IMG/VR virus record: IMGVR_UViG_3300043444_000140 | Location: 1-64,000 of that record | DNA: 64,000 nucleotides | Reading direction: 5' to 3' (one strand) | Source of the DNA: a virus | Shown: positions 53,307 to 62,661 of the stretch, piece by piece | Layout: every line of letters begins with the position of its first letter | Position numbering within the stretch: the stretch's first letter is position 1 | Position numbers and translations under genes: made by a program | The notes under the pieces: model-generated | The model's database searches: none | The model's input: the letters and a program-made list of their open reading frames with translations, nothing else | Told to the model about the DNA's origin: nothing

Positions 53307-56300
53307 ATGGCTGATTCCCAGACTAATATCAATATAAATATTGATACCAGTCAAGCCCTAGCAAACCTGCAGGCTTTGCAGTCTCAGATATCAGCCTTCC
53401 AAACCTCGATGGCTCGTGGCACTGCCACGCAAGCAGCAAACGCTGCCAAACTAAGACAAAACCTAATAAACGACATCAATGCAACTAAAAAGTTTGCAGC
53501 AGGTATCACAGATATCAAGACCACTACAGAGTCGTTTACAACCTCACTTGAGAAAAACAAGTTCTCAATGGGGCAATACTTTAAGTATGCTGGTGGTGCA
53601 ACAAAGAATTTCGGTAAACTATTCAAAACCGAAATGGCAACTATTGATAAGGTTGCTCGTGAACGTGTCAAAGACCTACAGACCCAATACATCCAACTAG
53701 GTCGTGACGCAAACGGTGCCATGAAGGCAATTTCCGTAAGACCACTAGTTCTTGACATGGAAAACCTGGGAACCAAAACAGCCATCGCTGCCCAGAAACA
53801 ACAGATTCTAAACCAACTCCTAAAGCAGGGGTCAACAAACATGCTCAACTGGGGTAAGAACACCCAGTGGGCAGGTCGTCAGTTGATGGTTGGTTTTACA
53901 GTTCCTCTAACTATGGCAGGTACTGCAGCAGCCAAAGCATTCATGGACATGGAGCAGGCTGCAATTAAGTTTAGCAGGGTATACGGAAGTTTTGGAACAA
54001 CTACTAAAGACGTAGACGCAATGGTAGACTCAGTAAAGAGACTAGCCTCCGAGTTTACAAAGTACGGTGTTGCGGTGTCAGACACAATGACCATGGCTGC
54101 AGATGCTGCAGCAGCAGGTAAAGAGGGCGTTGAACTATTAGAGCAGGTAACTAACGCAACCAGGCTTGCAATTCTTGGTAACGTAGATCAGCAACAAGCA
54201 CTGGAAACAACAATGTCTCTAACAAATGCGTTTGGTATTGCTGCAGAAGAACTCACAGGGAAGATCAACTTCCTTAACGCAGTTGAAAACCAAACCGTTA
54301 CCGCCATTGAAGACCTTACAATTGCTATTCCAAAGGCTGCTCCAGTTATTCAGCAACTTGGTGGAGACGTAGAAGACCTAGCATTCTTCCTAACAGCAAT
54401 GAAGGAAGGTGGAATTAACGCATCAGAAGGTGCTAACGCACTTAAGTCTGGTCTTGCATCTTTGATTAATCCAACCAACAAGGCATCTGAGTTCCTGCAG
54501 AGTTTTGGCATTAACGTAAAGAACATCGTTGAGTCAAACATGGGAGACGTTAAGGGTCTAGTTGTTGAGTTTGCATCAGCCCTCGACACCCTAGATCCAC
54601 TAAACCGTGCACGTGCCATCGAACAGATGTTTGGTAAGTTCCAGTTCTCACGTCTATCAACATTGTTCCAGAACGTAATTGACGAGGGTAGCCAGGCAAA
54701 CAAGGTTCTGGGGCTTACAAGGGCAACCTCTGAAGAATTGGCAATCCTATCTGAGCGAGAGTTGAAGAAGGTTGAAAGTTCTCCAATGTTCAAGTTCCAG
54801 AAGTCAATCGAAGACATCAAGGCAAAACTTGTTCCAATTGGAGAAGCATTCCTAAAGGCTATTACTCCTGTTATTGATTTCGTAGGAAAGTTCCTAGACG
54901 GATTTAATAAGATGTCCGAGGGTGCAAAGAGTTTCTGGATTACAACCACAGCAATCCTTGCTGGTGTTGGTCCAGCACTTCTAATGACAGTTGGTCTTGT
55001 TGCTAACGGTATTGCAAACCTTATTAAGATGTTTGCATCTATCAAGTCATTCATTAACAGAACTTCGCAAGATACGAATGCTTTGGGTGAATCAACCTCA
55101 TACATGACCGCAGAGCAGATCAGAGCAGCAGCGGTCGCTGCATCACTTGAGCAGGTACACCAAACCCTAGAACAAAGATTTACATCAGAAGCAGCCTCAG
55201 TAGACAAACTGACGCAGGCTTACGGAAGAAACATCGCAGCACAATCTGCATACAGTAACGCAAACCTTATTCCAACAACTCCAGTTAGGGGTGCAAAGAA
55301 ATTTGCAACTGGTGGATTTGTGTCTGGTCCTGGAACAGGAACGTCGGATTCAATCCCTGCCATGCTGTCAAATGGCGAAGCAGTTATCCCAGCAAAGTCA
55401 GTTGCACAAAACCCTGACCTAGTTAGAGGCTTGATTGCAGGAAACGTTAAGGGTTACTCTCAAGGTGGAATTGCTAATGGCAAGGCGGTCGTAGCCTTTG
55501 GTGCACACCAACCATTCACAGTCGCTCACGAGATGATCGCAAGAATGGGTATGGATATGGCTGCCGAGTCAGGTGCCACATTCAAGCAGTTCTCAACTGC
55601 CCAGGGTAAGTCGAAGAGATCTCTACTCACTGACGACCTAAAGAAGAAACTTATCCAGGAGTCTATTGGTATAACTCCAGACATTACCAAGAACCCATTC
55701 ACCCTGATGGAGTCCCTATCTGCACAAGGTATCAAGGACGTAACCCTACTTCTTGGTCAAGACAGAATGGCTGCTGGAGTATTCGACAAGGCAGCAGCAG
55801 ACTACGGAATTACTCTACGCAAGGTTGCTATCCCTAGAGATCCAGGATCACCATCTGGCACCGAGACAAGACTAGCAATTTCAAACAACAACACCAGAAG
55901 ATATCAGGAACTAATTGCCTCTGGTGCATCTCAGGCGACCAAGGATGAAGTATTTAAGCAGATGAAGTCTGCCATGTCAATGCCAAAGATGGCTAAGGGC
56001 GGTATCGTTTCTGGACCTGGAACAGGAACCTCAGATTCAGTTCCAACTCTGCTATCTCGTGGCGAAGCGGTAATCCCTGCTAAGTCGGTAGCAAGCAATC
56101 CAGAACTAGTAAGAGGACTGATTGCAAATAACATTCCAGGATTCAGCGAAGGCTTTGACTCGACAGGACTAATAAGTGCTGCTATGGCTAAGTATCGTGG
56201 ATCAAAGCCCGAAGTATTCCAGGCTCAGTTTGAAAGAGAACTTGAAGACATTCTCAAAACAACTGGAGATACTCAAACAATGCTACTTGAGCAACTTCAA

Positions 56301-59300
56301 AAGTACGTAGATACAACAAAGACTACTGCAAAAGCAACCATGAAGAGGTTCATGTCTCAAAACGAAGAGCAGGGGAAAAACCTAAGACCGTTATACAACA
56401 GGAAGGCTGCACAACAGGCTGGAGGAGACTTTGCTCACGTAGAAGATAGCAGGGAAGTTTCTGCACAGTATGTTCTAGACAACAGCCCAAACCTTCAGGC
56501 AGGGCACAGAGAGAGACTGGAAAGACTAGTTGCAAATAATCCAGATTATAAGGTTATGGCTGGAAGTGGCTTGGGCTTTACTCAGTCAAATGCACTTAAT
56601 CTAAAAATGAGCAGAGGGAAAAAGAGTGCTCCTGTAGAAGAATTTTTGGCAGATTTTGAATCAAGAGGTGTCGGAAAATGGACCCAGAGTGCTGAGATTG
56701 CTGGTCTTAAGATGGCAGATATTTCTGACGAACTAAAGATTTACGACGACGCACTTGCTGCTGGGGTAAGGCAATGGCAAGGAATGAATCCAACTCTTGA
56801 GTTGACCCAGCAAGAGTTTGCAAACATAGAGCGTAACGTTAGAACAACTATCGCACCACAAATACCAGTTGTCGCTCAGGCTTTTGGAGATCTTGCAAAT
56901 GAACTACATGATCTAAGATACCTTGTGGGAGAAAAGGAATTTGCAGCAACTGGAATTAAGAAGAACCCATATAGACAGTTCCCAAGAAAGGGCAAAAAAT
57001 CCGCAACTGATGCATTGTCTCCAGTGCCACTAAGCGAAATGCCACTAACACTTTCAAATGAATTTGCAGATGAAGCAGCGGTACAGGCACAGACAAAGTC
57101 TCCATCTAAGAGAACACGCAAGGTAGCAAAAGACACTGTTGATGGATACGTTCTTGAACTTGAGAATGGTGAAGCAAGAGTTGCAGAAGCAGCAGCCACA
57201 GCAGAAAAGAAGCGTGGTAAGATGGCTGGCATTGGCGACAAGGCATCTGGGTTCTTTGCAAGAAGAAAGCAACAGGCTGCACTAGACAAGCAGATGGCTG
57301 CAGAAAGAACTGCCATTGCGTCTGAGTTGCTTCTAGCAACCGATAAGGAGTACGGGGCACTTGCTGCACAAAGACAACTCTTAAACAGAAAGGTAACACT
57401 AACTGACGCAGAGTATGCTGACCTATTAAAGACCATCAACTTGATGGGGGTAAAGGAAGCAGAGATTGCTACCGACATCAAGAACAATGGTGCTGAGTCT
57501 AAGGTACTTAAAGAGAGAATTGCCCTTGCTGCAGAACGTGGCATTGCAATTAATGCTGAACAGGCTGCAAACCTAAAGGAACAAAAACTAAGTCGTCGTG
57601 AAAGACTGGGCAACTTCGTCAGGGGTGGTGCTGGAAGAATGTCTGGAATCGGCATGACAGCATCTATGGTTGCTGGCTCATTGACGATGATTCCTGGAGC
57701 AATTGGAGAAATGGCACAGAGCATTACCCCAGTAATTGGTGGCTTGTCTATGATGTCTATGATGATTCAGGGTCCAGTTAGTGCTGGTATCGTAGGACTA
57801 GTCGCTGCCATCGGTGCAGTTGTTTATGGATTTATGCAATACAACGCATCAATTGACAAGGGTATTGACAAGGCTCTTGCATTTGGAGATGCTCTAGGAA
57901 GCGGTACAAAGGCTATGCAGGGCTTGGCAGAGTTTGCTGGTAACGTAACCGCATCAGAAGTCCTAGATAGACGTAGAACTCAGGCTGTAAACCCATATCA
58001 GGTTGTAAGCGGTAAGACGACCTTTGGAGAGTCATACCTAGAGTCTGATGGTGGCAAGGCAATGGCTAAGGCTATCGGAGACCAGGCTAAGGTTTCTGGT
58101 AAGGCTGGCGTTGGTGGAAACATGAAGAACCAACTAGTATCTGCTGTTCTTTCTGGGGCATTGGGTGCAGCACAGGCTAGAAGCATTGCAGTTAATCTTG
58201 GTAGAGAACTTGGCGACGAAGAACTGGGTATTAGAGTTGCTGGAGAAATTGCAGAACTTGTGGGTCCAAATGGAGAAAACGTTCTTAAGGATGGCTTGGC
58301 TATTAGGGTCAAGATGATGCAAGAAACTAGAGGTCAGATTGGAAGTTCTGCAGCAAACCTAAACCAAATGGGTGGCTTTACAGGAACAGAAATGCTTCAG
58401 ACTGGTGGTGGCATCGCAGCAGGTGCAGGTGCTGGAGCCGTTGCAGGTGCAGTGATTGGATCATTCCTTGGACCAATTGGAACTGGTGTTGGGGCTATTG
58501 TCGGAACTATTGCAGGTGGAATCACTGGTGGTCTTCTAGGTGCTCAAGAACATGCAGAACGTCTGGGGTATCTAGCAGGAGCAACCGTATCTATTCAGTC
58601 AACTGCACTAGAGCAACAAAAGCAAATGCTAGACTCTCTAGAACTAGACTACGAGAAGCGTATTGAGGCTGCCAAGGCTGCTGGCGACACCGCAAAGGCA
58701 GATGAACTTCAGAACAAGTTGATTGCTGAAAGACAAAATCTTCTAAAGCAGAACGCACTCACCCAGCAAACAATTACTGATTCGTTTAAGAATTCACAAT
58801 ACCAGAATGAGATGATGGCTGGTGTAGACAAGGCTATCGAGAAAAAGTACAAAGACACCCCAATGGAGGACATCGCCAAGGTCGCAAGAGACAAACTAGG
58901 TGGCATCCAAAATAGAGAACAGCAATTCACCATGAAGATGCTTCTCAATACAAACGTAGATCCATTGCAGATGCTTGCCATTACAGACATCATGGGCACC
59001 GACCAATCAGCAATCTCTAAGGTTCTAAACATTAATGCAAACCTTGGTGGATCAAACCTAAACCAGGTAATGGCAATCTCTGGACTATTTACTGACCAAA
59101 ATGGCAAGCCAGCCACCCAAATTCAAAAAGACTTCATTATCAGGATGTCTTCCGTTACAGACGGAGAGCAAGCAAACAAGTTGATGACTCTATACTCAGA
59201 ACTTGGAAAGTCTGGTATGGGATGGGTAAATGCTTCGGTACTTGTTGACTTTGTATCAAAGAACCCAGCACTCGAAACCAAGTTGATGAATGATATCCAA

Positions 59301-62003
59301 GAGATCAAAGATCTTCGAGGCAATAAACTTTCAGTAGACATTGTGTCAAAGGCAAGTATCTTGAATGCAGACGAGATGGCAATCCTTAGAGATGACATGG
59401 AGTACTTCAATAGCATTGACACTAAAGAAGGACAACAACTATACTTGCAGACCGTTGCAACATATTCTGGAGTTGCAAAGATTGATGACCCAGGATTCCA
59501 GTCTTGGCTAGCAGCCGAGGGTAAGGCGTACAGGGCAGACTCTTATGGATGGATCAAGTATGTAGAGTGGCTAGCACAGAGAGCAACCAACACGAGAATT
59601 GGTGCCAATGCCTTTGCAAAGGACCCTAACGATACTCCTAGCAGCACAAGCAGTGGTCCATCAGCATCTTGGCTAGACGATTACGTTAAGGGCGTTAGAG
59701 ACCTAACAAATGCTTCTCAGGGTCTAACAGTTGGCTATGCAGCCTCGGCAAAGGCTTTAGATGCTTTTGCAAAGAAGAGTTCAAGTTTTAAGAATTCATT
59801 TAATGGTCTTGCCAATAACCTATATGCCTCTGGTATTAGCCAGGACATCATTGACAACATTCTTGGTATGCCAAAGGAAGAAGCCGAAAAAGAAATGAAG
59901 CGATTCTTTGACAAGAATGGCAAGGTAACAGAATTCCTAAAGAGGCTTCAAAAAACAGCAGCAATCACCAGAATTGCCAAAACAGTAGAGTCTGGACTGC
60001 AGTCAACAAGGTCAATCTATGACAGGGTGGATGCAACAAAGGCACTAGCCCTAGGCAATAAGAACGCAGCACTAACCTCAGAAATGCTTGCTGATTCAGA
60101 TATGGTTGTTGCCCTTGCAGGTGTAAAACTTATTGGCAACCTAAAGGATCAGAAGGATGCTGTAGAGAAGTTGACCAAGGCAAAACTTGCAAGCCTTGCT
60201 ATGGACAGACTGTCTAAGGGTAAGACTCAGAACGAAATTGATGATGCTCAAATCAAGATTGACGTTCTAGAGGCTGAAAACAACATCTACCAAAATGGAC
60301 TAGACATTATTTCCAAGAAGGCAGAAAAGATTGCAGAAGTTTACGATCGCCAAATCAAGGCACTCCAAGAGGTAAAGTCTGTAAACGACGAAATTTCAAG
60401 ACAAAAGCAGGGCGAACTAGACATTGCGGATGCACTATCTCGTGGTGACATTGGTGCTGCTGCAAAGGCTGCCCAACAACTAAGAGCACAAAATGCACAG
60501 GCTGCTGCAGAGGCACAAATGAAGGCTCTAGAAGATGCAAAGCAGAGAGCAATGGACTCAATAACTGTAGAGATTAATGGTCAAAAACTAACAAGAGCAG
60601 ACCTTGAGCAGAAGATGTATGATATCCAACTCCAGGTTCTTGAGATTAGAAAAGACGAAATTGTTCAAAACGAACTAATTCTTGCACAACAAAGACAAAG
60701 TTTAAACAGCCTTATTGCTCAAACAGCAGAGCAGATTAAGAGAAATGCTGAAGCAGGCAAGCCAATTACCCAAACCATTACTAAGGTCATTAAGACTGTC
60801 AGTTCTGGTAGTGGTGGCAATGGCGGAGGAAATCCAAATACAACTAATAACAACGATCCAAAAACAGAACTACCAACAACAATAACTCCACCAACCGCCA
60901 AGAGTTTGCTTGGTATTGGAACAAGCAAAGCAAAAGACTCGTCAGTAATTAAGAGCATGGATCCAAAAACAAGCAGTGACAAAGCCATCAAGGACTTTGG
61001 AACATTGTTTGCCGAAGGAGATAAGAGTGGGTTCACAAACTATGCAACAGATGCGATTGCCAAGCGAGCACTAAGTGCAGACAAGTATAAGGACTGGAAA
61101 GCATGGTTTGAAAAGTATTCTGCAGCAGAGACCATGGTCTCTTCGCTATACGGTACGAATGCAAAGACTGTTCTTGGAAGCATTAAAACTGGAACAAGAA
61201 ACAAAGAAAATATTAACAATATTGCTACAAGCATGTACAATGCTTATGGTGCCAAAGTAACAGGGGAGCAAAAAACCGAAGGCTTTGCAGACCTGTCTCC
61301 AGAACTTCGTGGAGCACTTAACTATCTGGTAACCCTAAATAGCAGTTTCCAGGCAAACAAGCAAGAACTTGCAACCGCTACAAGCACCATTAAGGGTTAT
61401 AAGTCAGCATATGAAAAGATTGACAGTCTTGCATCTATGAGAAAAACCTGGAGTGACGCTAAGGGTGCAGCAAAGAAGAATACAGAATATCAAAAACTAA
61501 TAGATGCTTATGGAGCATCCTTCGATTCAGATGTTCAGAAATACCTAACTTCTAGCAACTTGATGAAGCAAAATGTGTCCAACGCATATTCAACCAGGAA
61601 AGCACTGATAGACGCAAAATACAAAGAGTCAGACTTTTCTTGGATTCCAGGATACTTCTCTGGAATTGTGACACAAAACCCTGCATACAATGCAGATGTG
61701 AATAAGATTATTCCATCTAAGATTAAGTACTACTCTGTAGGAGATCTTGCAAAGGGCACCGACGTTGTCCCTGCAATGCTAACACCAGGTGAGTTTGTGG
61801 TCACTCAGCCAGCAGTTAAGAACTTTGGGGTAGACAATCTAAGGGCAATCAATAGTGGCACCTACGGCGGAGATTCAGTGTATAATTATAGTGTCAATGT
61901 AAATGTCTCTAATACAGGTGCTAATGCAAATGATATTGCCAGAACCGTAATGACACAGATTAAGCAAATTGACGCACAAAGACTTAGGAGCAACAATCTA
62001 TAA
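53307..62003 (+). CDS. Tape measure protein with inserted nucleotidyltransferase-like domain
   Basis: 2,898 residues. Coiled-coil N-terminus; TP901-type core about residues 190-490 (WAGRQLMVGFTVPLTMAGTA, AMVDSVKRLASEFTKYGV, FFLTAMKEGGINASEGANAL). A hydrophobic span near 545-580. Repeats SGPGTGTSDSIPAMLSNGEA (about 672) and SGPGTGTSDSVPTLLSRGEA (about 900) flank an insert (about 726-893). The insert has GAHQPFTVAH (732-741) and SGTETR (850-855), like HIGH-type nucleotidyltransferases. Further hydrophobic Gly/Ala segments near 1450-1520 and 1700-1750; a last AKGTDVVPAMLTPGEFVV repeat near 2820. At about 1.5 angstrom per residue the tail would be roughly 430 nm. Confidence 0.9.
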   Translation: MADSQTNININIDTSQALANLQALQSQISAFQTSMARGTATQAANAAKLRQNLINDINATKKFAAGITDIKTTTESFTTSLEKNKFSMGQYFKYAGGATKNFGKLFKTEMATIDKVARERVKDLQTQYIQLGRDANGAMKAISVRPLVLDMENLGTKTAIAAQKQQILNQLLKQGSTNMLNWGKNTQWAGRQLMVGFTVPLTMAGTAAAKAFMDMEQAAIKFSRVYGSFGTTTKDVDAMVDSVKRLASEFTKYGVAVSDTMTMAADAAAAGKEGVELLEQVTNATRLAILGNVDQQQALETTMSLTNAFGIAAEELTGKINFLNAVENQTVTAIEDLTIAIPKAAPVIQQLGGDVEDLAFFLTAMKEGGINASEGANALKSGLASLINPTNKASEFLQSFGINVKNIVESNMGDVKGLVVEFASALDTLDPLNRARAIEQMFGKFQFSRLSTLFQNVIDEGSQANKVLGLTRATSEELAILSERELKKVESSPMFKFQKSIEDIKAKLVPIGEAFLKAITPVIDFVGKFLDGFNKMSEGAKSFWITTTAILAGVGPALLMTVGLVANGIANLIKMFASIKSFINRTSQDTNALGESTSYMTAEQIRAAAVAASLEQVHQTLEQRFTSEAASVDKLTQAYGRNIAAQSAYSNANLIPTTPVRGAKKFATGGFVSGPGTGTSDSIPAMLSNGEAVIPAKSVAQNPDLVRGLIAGNVKGYSQGGIANGKAVVAFGAHQPFTVAHEMIARMGMDMAAESGATFKQFSTAQGKSKRSLLTDDLKKKLIQESIGITPDITKNPFTLMESLSAQGIKDVTLLLGQDRMAAGVFDKAAADYGITLRKVAIPRDPGSPSGTETRLAISNNNTRRYQELIASGASQATKDEVFKQMKSAMSMPKMAKGGIVSGPGTGTSDSVPTLLSRGEAVIPAKSVASNPELVRGLIANNIPGFSEGFDSTGLISAAMAKYRGSKPEVFQAQFERELEDILKTTGDTQTMLLEQLQKYVDTTKTTAKATMKRFMSQNEEQGKNLRPLYNRKAAQQAGGDFAHVEDSREVSAQYVLDNSPNLQAGHRERLERLVANNPDYKVMAGSGLGFTQSNALNLKMSRGKKSAPVEEFLADFESRGVGKWTQSAEIAGLKMADISDELKIYDDALAAGVRQWQGMNPTLELTQQEFANIERNVRTTIAPQIPVVAQAFGDLANELHDLRYLVGEKEFAATGIKKNPYRQFPRKGKKSATDALSPVPLSEMPLTLSNEFADEAAVQAQTKSPSKRTRKVAKDTVDGYVLELENGEARVAEAAATAEKKRGKMAGIGDKASGFFARRKQQAALDKQMAAERTAIASELLLATDKEYGALAAQRQLLNRKVTLTDAEYADLLKTINLMGVKEAEIATDIKNNGAESKVLKERIALAAERGIAINAEQAANLKEQKLSRRERLGNFVRGGAGRMSGIGMTASMVAGSLTMIPGAIGEMAQSITPVIGGLSMMSMMIQGPVSAGIVGLVAAIGAVVYGFMQYNASIDKGIDKALAFGDALGSGTKAMQGLAEFAGNVTASEVLDRRRTQAVNPYQVVSGKTTFGESYLESDGGKAMAKAIGDQAKVSGKAGVGGNMKNQLVSAVLSGALGAAQARSIAVNLGRELGDEELGIRVAGEIAELVGPNGENVLKDGLAIRVKMMQETRGQIGSSAANLNQMGGFTGTEMLQTGGGIAAGAGAGAVAGAVIGSFLGPIGTGVGAIVGTIAGGITGGLLGAQEHAERLGYLAGATVSIQSTALEQQKQMLDSLELDYEKRIEAAKAAGDTAKADELQNKLIAERQNLLKQNALTQQTITDSFKNSQYQNEMMAGVDKAIEKKYKDTPMEDIAKVARDKLGGIQNREQQFTMKMLLNTNVDPLQMLAITDIMGTDQSAISKVLNINANLGGSNLNQVMAISGLFTDQNGKPATQIQKDFIIRMSSVTDGEQANKLMTLYSELGKSGMGWVNASVLVDFVSKNPALETKLMNDIQEIKDLRGNKLSVDIVSKASILNADEMAILRDDMEYFNSIDTKEGQQLYLQTVATYSGVAKIDDPGFQSWLAAEGKAYRADSYGWIKYVEWLAQRATNTRIGANAFAKDPNDTPSSTSSGPSASWLDDYVKGVRDLTNASQGLTVGYAASAKALDAFAKKSSSFKNSFNGLANNLYASGISQDIIDNILGMPKEEAEKEMKRFFDKNGKVTEFLKRLQKTAAITRIAKTVESGLQSTRSIYDRVDATKALALGNKNAALTSEMLADSDMVVALAGVKLIGNLKDQKDAVEKLTKAKLASLAMDRLSKGKTQNEIDDAQIKIDVLEAENNIYQNGLDIISKKAEKIAEVYDRQIKALQEVKSVNDEISRQKQGELDIADALSRGDIGAAAKAAQQLRAQNAQAAAEAQMKALEDAKQRAMDSITVEINGQKLTRADLEQKMYDIQLQVLEIRKDEIVQNELILAQQRQSLNSLIAQTAEQIKRNAEAGKPITQTITKVIKTVSSGSGGNGGGNPNTTNNNDPKTELPTTITPPTAKSLLGIGTSKAKDSSVIKSMDPKTSSDKAIKDFGTLFAEGDKSGFTNYATDAIAKRALSADKYKDWKAWFEKYSAAETMVSSLYGTNAKTVLGSIKTGTRNKENINNIATSMYNAYGAKVTGEQKTEGFADLSPELRGALNYLVTLNSSFQANKQELATATSTIKGYKSAYEKIDSLASMRKTWSDAKGAAKKNTEYQKLIDAYGASFDSDVQKYLTSSNLMKQNVSNAYSTRKALIDAKYKESDFSWIPGYFSGIVTQNPAYNADVNKIIPSKIKYYSVGDLAKGTDVVPAMLTPGEFVVTQPAVKNFGVDNLRAINSGTYGGDSVYNYSVNVNVSNTGANANDIARTVMTQIKQIDAQRLRSNNL
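55484..55980 (+). other. Nucleotidyltransferase-like insert in tape measure
   Basis: Coding region for residues about 726-891: GKAVVAFGAHQPFTVAHEMI opens like phage GRFNPPTxGH nucleotidyltransferases. VTLLLGQDRM follows in the middle, then VAIPRDPGSPSGTETRLAIS, whose S-G-T-x2-R fits the second active-site motif. It ends in a helix rich in Ala/Lys. Both catalytic motifs appear retained. Confidence 0.6.
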
Positions 62004-62659
62004 TGACCACATCGTCTTATATGGCAGGAAGAAAGAAGTACGCCAGACCACAGGCACTACTACTCTCTGATGTTCCAGGAACCCTAACAGAGGATGGATT
62101 CTACGTACCAGTAGGATACGAGTTGGGGTCTAACGAAGATATTGTTTCTGCATCATCGGAAGACCTGGGTACATTTCTAATCCTGTCAGACGACAACCGT
62201 CAAGACATTTCTTTCAAGCCTATCCGAATCGAAAAGCGTGAGCGTATGATTAATGGTCGTATGCGTTCATACCACGTAGCAGACAAGTTGCAGATATCCA
62301 CATCTTGGGAAAGACTGCCATCAAGAAGTTTTGCATCTTCTCCAGAATTTGACGAAGAGGGAAACCCAGTTCTAAGAACCAAGTCTACTCTTGCTTCTGG
62401 AATGAGCCAGATGTTTACAACAGATGGTGGTGCAGGTGGCGTTGAGTTGCTAGACTGGTATGAAAACCACAAGGGATCGTTCTGGCTATTTCTATCTTAC
62501 GACAGACATGATAATTTTGTGGGGGACTACAAATATAACCAGTTGCACAAGTACTCAGACATTATAGAAGTATTCTTTACAGACTTCTCATACTCTGTAG
62601 AAAAAAGAGGACAGGGCTTTGACTTTTGGAACATATCCTTTAGCCTGGAAGAGGTATAG
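62003..62659 (+). CDS. Distal tail protein
   Basis: 218 residues, TAATG-coupled to the tape measure. RPQALLLSDVPGTLTEDGFY, KPIRIEKRERMINGRMRSYH, ELLDWYENHKGSFWLFLSYD. Position right after the tape measure supports a Dit-like or first minor tail protein. Confidence 0.65.
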   Translation: MTTSSYMAGRKKYARPQALLLSDVPGTLTEDGFYVPVGYELGSNEDIVSASSEDLGTFLILSDDNRQDISFKPIRIEKRERMINGRMRSYHVADKLQISTSWERLPSRSFASSPEFDEEGNPVLRTKSTLASGMSQMFTTDGGAGGVELLDWYENHKGSFWLFLSYDRHDNFVGDYKYNQLHKYSDIIEVFFTDFSYSVEKRGQGFDFWNISFSLEEV

Positions 62660-62661
62660 GA

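Noticed and set aside
54350-57724. Long antisense frames inside the tape measure (285 and 282 codons)
   Set aside because: They mirror the reading frame of the tape measure, are rich in Ser/Ala/Leu without motifs, and lack promoters or RBS.
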